A stretch of 64,000 nucleotides of DNA, taken from the NCBI GenBank assembly GCA_047921455.1, contig JBLRWC010000004.1:1-64000 (forward strand), in the 5' to 3' direction. The notes under the pieces were generated by a model that had not been told where the DNA came from, did not search any database, and worked only from the letters and a program-made list of their open reading frames with translations. This DNA is from XN24 sp047921455. Its GTDB lineage: Bacteria > Pseudomonadota > Gammaproteobacteria > Steroidobacterales > XN24. A program made the translations under genes and the position numbers. Below, piece after piece: positions 60,468 through 64,000 of the stretch; position 1 is the first letter of the stretch, and the number at the start of each line of letters is the position of its first letter.

Positions 60468-61825
60468 TAGAGAATGTACCGGGACAGGTCCTCGTCGGCC
60501 GCCAGTTCGCCCAGCGCGCTGTCCACATAACCGGCGTCGATGACGATTTCCGCGCCGGCGCGGTCGGCGGCCTCGAAGGAAATCGTGTCCAGCAGGCGCT
60601 CGAGAACGGTGTGCAGCCGGCGGGCGCCGATATTTTCCGAGCGCTCATTCACCTGGTCGGCAATCTCCGCGAGCCGGCGCACGCCGTCCGCGGCGAAGCT
60701 CAGCTTGACGCCCTCGGTCGCGAGCAGCGCCTGGTATTGCATGGTCAGCGAATGGTCGGGCTCGGTCAGGATGCGCACGAAATCCGCGGCTTTCAGCGCA
60801 TCGAGCTCGACGCGAATCGGCAGCCGGCCTTGCAACTCCGGAATCAGGTCGGAGGGCTTGGCCATGTGGAACGCGCCCGAGGCGATGAACAGGATGTGGT
60901 CGGTGCGCACCATGCCGTAGCGGGTGCTGACGGTGCAGCCCTCCACCAGCGGCAGCAGGTCGCGCTGCACGCCTTCGCGGGACACGTCCGCGCCGGCGCC
61001 CATCGAGCCCTCGCGGCGGGTAACCTTGTCCATCTCGTCGATGAACACGATGCCGTGCTGCTCGACGTTGGCGATGGCCTTGAGCTTGATTTCCTCGTCG
61101 TTGAGCATTTTCGCCGCTTCATCGTCCACCAGCAGCTTGAGCGCGGCGCCGACTTTCAGCTTGCGCCGGCTGCTGCGACCGCCCATGTTGCTGAACAGGC
61201 CCTGCAACTGGTTCGCCATTTCCTCCATGCCCGGCGGCGCCATGATGTTGACGCCGCTCGGCGCGGCCCGGACCTCGATCTCGATTTCCTTGTCGTCGAG
61301 GCGGCCCTCGCGGAGCATCTTGCGAAACTTCTGCCGGGTATCGGCGCCGCGTGCCGTCTCGCCGTCCGCGGAGGGTGTTTCGCCGGCCTGCCAGCTCGAC
61401 TGGGTGCCCGGCAGCAGCGCATCGAGCACGCGCTCCTCGGCGGCGTCCTCCGCGCGGTGGCGCACCCGGCTCATTTCGTGCTCGCGGGTCATTTTCACAG
61501 CCGCGTCGGCCAGGTCACGGATGATGCTGTCCACCTCGCGTCCGACGTAGCCGACCTCGGTGAACTTGGTCGCTTCCACCTTGATGAATGGGGCGTTTGC
61601 GAGGCGCGCGAGGCGCCGGGCGATTTCGGTCTTGCCGACGCCGGTGGGGCCGATCATGAGGATGTTTTTCGGCGTGATCTCGGAGCGCAGCGGTTCGTCG
61701 ATCTGCATGCGCCGCCAGCGGTCGCGCAACGCGATCGCGACGGCGCGCTTGGCGGCGTTCTGGCCGACAATGTGCTTGTCCAGTTCCTGCACGATCTCGC
61801 GCGGCGTCATCGGGGTATCGTTCAT
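60467..61825 (-). CDS. hslU: ATP-dependent protease ATPase subunit HslU
   Basis: This 452-residue AAA+ unfoldase feeds proteins to HslV. The start MTPREIVQELDKHIVGQ is classic, Walker A is GPTGVGKT (59-66), and Walker B is IVFIDEMDK; the intermediate domain lies at about 110-240. The ATG at 61825 overlaps the hslV stop by 4 bp; earlier in-frame codons lie inside hslV. The C terminus ends in the short hydrophobic tail that activates HslV. Confidence 0.97.
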   Translation of the reverse strand: MNDTPMTPREIVQELDKHIVGQNAAKRAVAIALRDRWRRMQIDEPLRSEITPKNILMIGPTGVGKTEIARRLARLANAPFIKVEATKFTEVGYVGREVDSIIRDLADAAVKMTREHEMSRVRHRAEDAAEERVLDALLPGTQSSWQAGETPSADGETARGADTRQKFRKMLREGRLDDKEIEIEVRAAPSGVNIMAPPGMEEMANQLQGLFSNMGGRSSRRKLKVGAALKLLVDDEAAKMLNDEEIKLKAIANVEQHGIVFIDEMDKVTRREGSMGAGADVSREGVQRDLLPLVEGCTVSTRYGMVRTDHILFIASGAFHMAKPSDLIPELQGRLPIRVELDALKAADFVRILTEPDHSLTMQYQALLATEGVKLSFAADGVRRLAEIADQVNERSENIGARRLHTVLERLLDTISFEAADRAGAEIVIDAGYVDSALGELAADEDLSRYIL

Positions 61826-62355
61826 GCCAGTGTCTCGATCACGAGGTTGCGGTTGGTGTAGACGCAAATGTCGGCAGCGATGCCGAGCGCTTTTTCGACG
61901 ATGTCGCGGGCGTCCAGCTCGGTGTTCTCGAGCAGGGCGCGCGCCGCGGCCTGGGCAAAGGGACCGCCCGAGCCGATGGCCATGAGGTCGTTCTCAGGCT
62001 CGATGACGTCACCGTTGCCGGAGATCACGAAACTCTTTTCCCGGTCGGCTACGCACAGCAGTGCCTCGAGGCGCCGCAGCATCCGGTCGGTGCGCCAGTC
62101 CTTGGCCAGCTCGATGGCGGCGCGCGTCAGGTTGCCGTGCTGCTGCAGCTTGCCCTCGAACCGCTCGAACAGCGTGAAGGCGTCGGCCGTGCCGCCGGCG
62201 AAGCCGGCGATGACCTTGCCGTCATAGAGTTGGCGCACCTTGCGCGCGTTGCCCTTCATGATGGTATTGCCCATGGAAACCTGTCCGTCGCCGCCGATGG
62301 CGACGACGCCGTTGCGGCGCACGGACAGGATGGTGGTGCCGCGAAACTGTTGCAT
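61822..62355 (-). CDS. hslV: ATP-dependent protease peptidase subunit HslV
   Basis: This 177-residue proteasome-like peptidase has the N-terminal threonine nucleophile motif TTILSVRR starting at residue 7, so a six-residue propeptide (MQQFRG) should be removed. E. coli HslV has only the initiator Met before the Thr. The GDG and MGN motifs and the Na-site region are present. The reading frame is open upstream; the Met at 62355 gives the known N terminus of related species. xerC ends 31 bp upstream. Confidence 0.95.
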   Translation of the reverse strand: MQQFRGTTILSVRRNGVVAIGGDGQVSMGNTIMKGNARKVRQLYDGKVIAGFAGGTADAFTLFERFEGKLQQHGNLTRAAIELAKDWRTDRMLRRLEALLCVADREKSFVISGNGDVIEPENDLMAIGSGGPFAQAAARALLENTELDARDIVEKALGIAADICVYTNRNLVIETLA

Positions 62356-62386
62356 GCTGGCTCCTTGCTGGGGGTCGGGCGGCGTT

Positions 62387-63295
62387 TCAGCGCCGCTTGC
62401 GCGCACGCGGGTGCGCCTGGTCATAGATGCGGGCCAGATGCTGAAAATCAAGGTGCGTGTAGATCTGGGTCGTACCGATATCGGCGTGGCCGAGCATTTC
62501 CTGCACGGCTCTCAGGTCGCCGCTCGACTCCAGCAGGTGGGTGGCGAAGGAGTGGCGGAAGGTGTGCGGGCTGACGCCCTGGGGCAGGCCGAGCAGCCGC
62601 GCCCAGTAGCCGACCCGCGCCTGGATGTTGCGATGAGACAACGGCCGGCCGTTGCGGCTGATGAACATCGCCGTGAGGATAGTCTTCTCGAGTTGCGGCC
62701 TGACCTTGAGCCAGTCACGCAGCGCCTCCCGGGCCTTGCCGCCCACCGGGACGATGCGCGTCTTGGCGCCCTTGCCGGTCACCCGCACCGTGCCCTCGCG
62801 CAGGTCTACGTCGGTCACTTGCAGGCCGGCCAGCTCGGCGAGCCGCAGCCCCGAAGAATAAAACAGCTCCATGATGGCCCGGTCGCGCGTCGCGATCGGG
62901 TGATCCACGCGCACATCCAGCAGCCGCCCCATGGCGTCGGCATCGAGCGTCTCCGGCAGCCGCCGCGGGGCCTTGGGGGCGCTCACGTCGAGGCCGGGGT
63001 TCGCTGTCACGACCCCTTCCCGGAGCAGGTAAGCGAACAGGTTGCGCAGCGCCGCGAGGCGGCGCTGGATGCTCCGCGGCGCCTGGCCGCGCCGGTGCAA
63101 GCGGGCGGCGAAGGAGCGCACATGGCCGGCGTCCACCCGCGCCCAGTCCGTGACCTCGGCATTGCACAGGAAGGTGTACAGCGCCTCGATGTCGCGGTGG
63201 TAGTTCTTGACGGTGAGCGCCGACAGGCGACGTTCAAAGCGCAGGTGGTCGAGCCACCGGGTGAGCCATTCGCGATCGGGACCGGCCGCGTTCAT
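62387..63295 (-). CDS. xerC: Tyrosine recombinase XerC
   Basis: This 302-residue site-specific recombinase works with XerD at dif to resolve chromosome dimers. The N-terminal SAM-like domain starts LTRWLDHLRFERRLSALTVKNY; catalytic residues appear in SSGLRLAEL (Arg), HTFRHSFATHLL (His, Arg), LGHADIGTTQIYTHLD (His, Tyr). The Met at 63295 overlaps the DUF484 stop by 4 bp. The DUF484-xerC pairing is typical of gammaproteobacteria and separates XerC from XerD. Confidence 0.95.
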   Translation of the reverse strand: MNAAGPDREWLTRWLDHLRFERRLSALTVKNYHRDIEALYTFLCNAEVTDWARVDAGHVRSFAARLHRRGQAPRSIQRRLAALRNLFAYLLREGVVTANPGLDVSAPKAPRRLPETLDADAMGRLLDVRVDHPIATRDRAIMELFYSSGLRLAELAGLQVTDVDLREGTVRVTGKGAKTRIVPVGGKAREALRDWLKVRPQLEKTILTAMFISRNGRPLSHRNIQARVGYWARLLGLPQGVSPHTFRHSFATHLLESSGDLRAVQEMLGHADIGTTQIYTHLDFQHLARIYDQAHPRARKRR

Positions 63296-63999
63296 GCGCC
63301 GCTGCGCGCGGTCTCCAGCCTGAGCCGCGCAGCGGCCAGGGCGGCGGCGGCGAGTTCGCCGATGCGCGCGAGGAAATCCGTGCTCATGGTGGGATTGAAG
63401 CGGTTCGGATCGCTGCTGCCGATGGCCAGGATGCCGACCTCGCAATGGCGGCCCAGCGGCACCATTGCCACCGAGGCGATGCCGGCGTCTTCGCCCGGGA
63501 ACAGGAACTCGCGCTGTACATCGCGAATTCGGCCGCAGCGTGGTCGGTCCTGCTGGATGAACGTCGCGAAGGGCTGTAGCGCTGGCGCGGAGCGGTCCGC
63601 GGTGCGCAGAAAGCGCGTGGTCGTCTCCTGGCGGATCTCGGAGGTGTTGTGCAGCAGCACGACGACTGCCTGGCTGGCGCCGAAATCCTCCCGCAGCCCG
63701 GTCTCGAGGCCAGCCAGCACGGCCGCGGAGTCGCTGGCCTGCAACAAGCGAATAGCGAGCGCATGCACCTTGTCGGATAAGGTCGAGTTGGACCGCGCCA
63801 CGTCCACCAGGCCGTGCAGGCGGTCCTCGAGCGCGCGGTTCTTGTCCTGCAGGACGCTGACCTGGCGCTCCACCAGTGACACCGTCGCGGCGCCGGAACG
63901 ATGCGGCAGCCGCAGCTGCTCGAGCAGGCCGGCGTGGCGTTCGAAAAAGTCCGGGTGGCCGGCAAGATAGTCCACGACGTCCTGGTCTGCGGGCGCCAT
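63292..63999 (-). CDS. DUF484 family protein
   Basis: This 235-residue protein matches DUF484: QDVVDYLAGHPDFFERHAGLLEQLRLPH, a coiled-coil stretch (LVERQVSVLQDKNRALEDRL, about residues 42-61), then a GAF-like domain. It lies upstream of xerC with a 4-bp overlap. The function is unknown. The ATG sits at the very edge of the window (63997-63999), so a slightly earlier start cannot be excluded. Confidence 0.9.
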   Translation of the reverse strand: MAPADQDVVDYLAGHPDFFERHAGLLEQLRLPHRSGAATVSLVERQVSVLQDKNRALEDRLHGLVDVARSNSTLSDKVHALAIRLLQASDSAAVLAGLETGLREDFGASQAVVVLLHNTSEIRQETTTRFLRTADRSAPALQPFATFIQQDRPRCGRIRDVQREFLFPGEDAGIASVAMVPLGRHCEVGILAIGSSDPNRFNPTMSTDFLARIGELAAAALAAARLRLETARSGA

Positions 64000-64000
64000 G

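Overview
This 64 kb window is GC-rich chromosomal DNA from a bacterium, most likely a gammaproteobacterium. The evidence is gene order: DUF484-xerC-hslV-hslU and DUF971-ubiE-ubiJ-ubiB run as two tight blocks, fabA is next to fabB, a ybbA/ybbP pair diverges from a TesA-like esterase, and YfcG-, YihG- and YajQ-type proteins are present. The genus cannot be named from the sequence. No rRNA, tRNA, insertion sequence, prophage or CRISPR array was seen. Coding density is very high, with many 1-4 bp start/stop overlaps.

Layout. 1-3.5 kb: the end of hemE, an FFLEELY-motif protein, a phasin and a patatin-like lipase (a polyhydroxyalkanoate or lipid-granule theme). 3.1-9 kb: a lipoprotein, fadD, a TesA-like esterase and the divergent ybbA-ybbP ABC system. 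9-11.2 kb: oxyR diverging from ahpC-ahpD, with a clear OxyR site. 11.2-16.3 kb: photolyase, a 2-hydroxyacid dehydrogenase, an acyltransferase, an alanine/sodium symporter and a small orphan. 16.4-20.7 kb: an ABC-ATPase/FtsX permease/HlyD adaptor export set. 20.7-23.2 kb: a B12-binding radical SAM protein and a membrane protein. 23.2-23.6 kb: the only long non-annotated gap, which holds CRP/FNR-like palindromes, a promoter and a 37-codon Arg-rich ORF. 23.6-27.2 kb: a GPH-type symporter, a porin and a sterol-desaturase-like enzyme. 27.4-31.8 kb: an RND pump with its adaptor. 31.9-33.7 kb: fabA-fabB. 33.7-39.7 kb: an MMPL exporter with a DUF3014 partner, two lipoproteins and an alpha/beta hydrolase. 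39.7-44 kb: ppc, a YfcG-like GST, YajQ and a small conserved protein in one operon. 44.1-47.2 kb: an orphan that looks by eye like a catalytically dead class II ribonucleotide reductase fragment, then an SLC13 transporter. 47.2-53.9 kb: a complete trpL-E-G-D-C-F-B-A operon behind an attenuator. 54-57 kb: DUF2237, cupin, DoxX, pirin and a divergent LysR regulator. 57-64 kb (minus strand): ubiB, ubiJ, ubiE, DUF971, hslU, hslV, xerC and DUF484.

How the genes work together. The trp operon carries every step from chorismate to tryptophan. It appears to be controlled by ribosome stalling on three consecutive Trp codons in a leader peptide that starts only about 4 nt after the predicted transcription start. 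OxyR probably represses itself and activates the AhpC/AhpD peroxidase pair through one site that covers its own start codon. FabA and FabB supply unsaturated fatty acids, while FadD, the esterase, the patatin and the phasin handle acyl chains. UbiE, UbiJ and UbiB belong to ubiquinone synthesis.

The points most worth following up are the trp attenuator, the degenerate NrdJ-like protein at 44.1-45.3 kb, and the isolated small basic peptide gene with an FNR-type promoter at 23.3-23.6 kb. All family names here come from reading motifs by eye; no database search was run.
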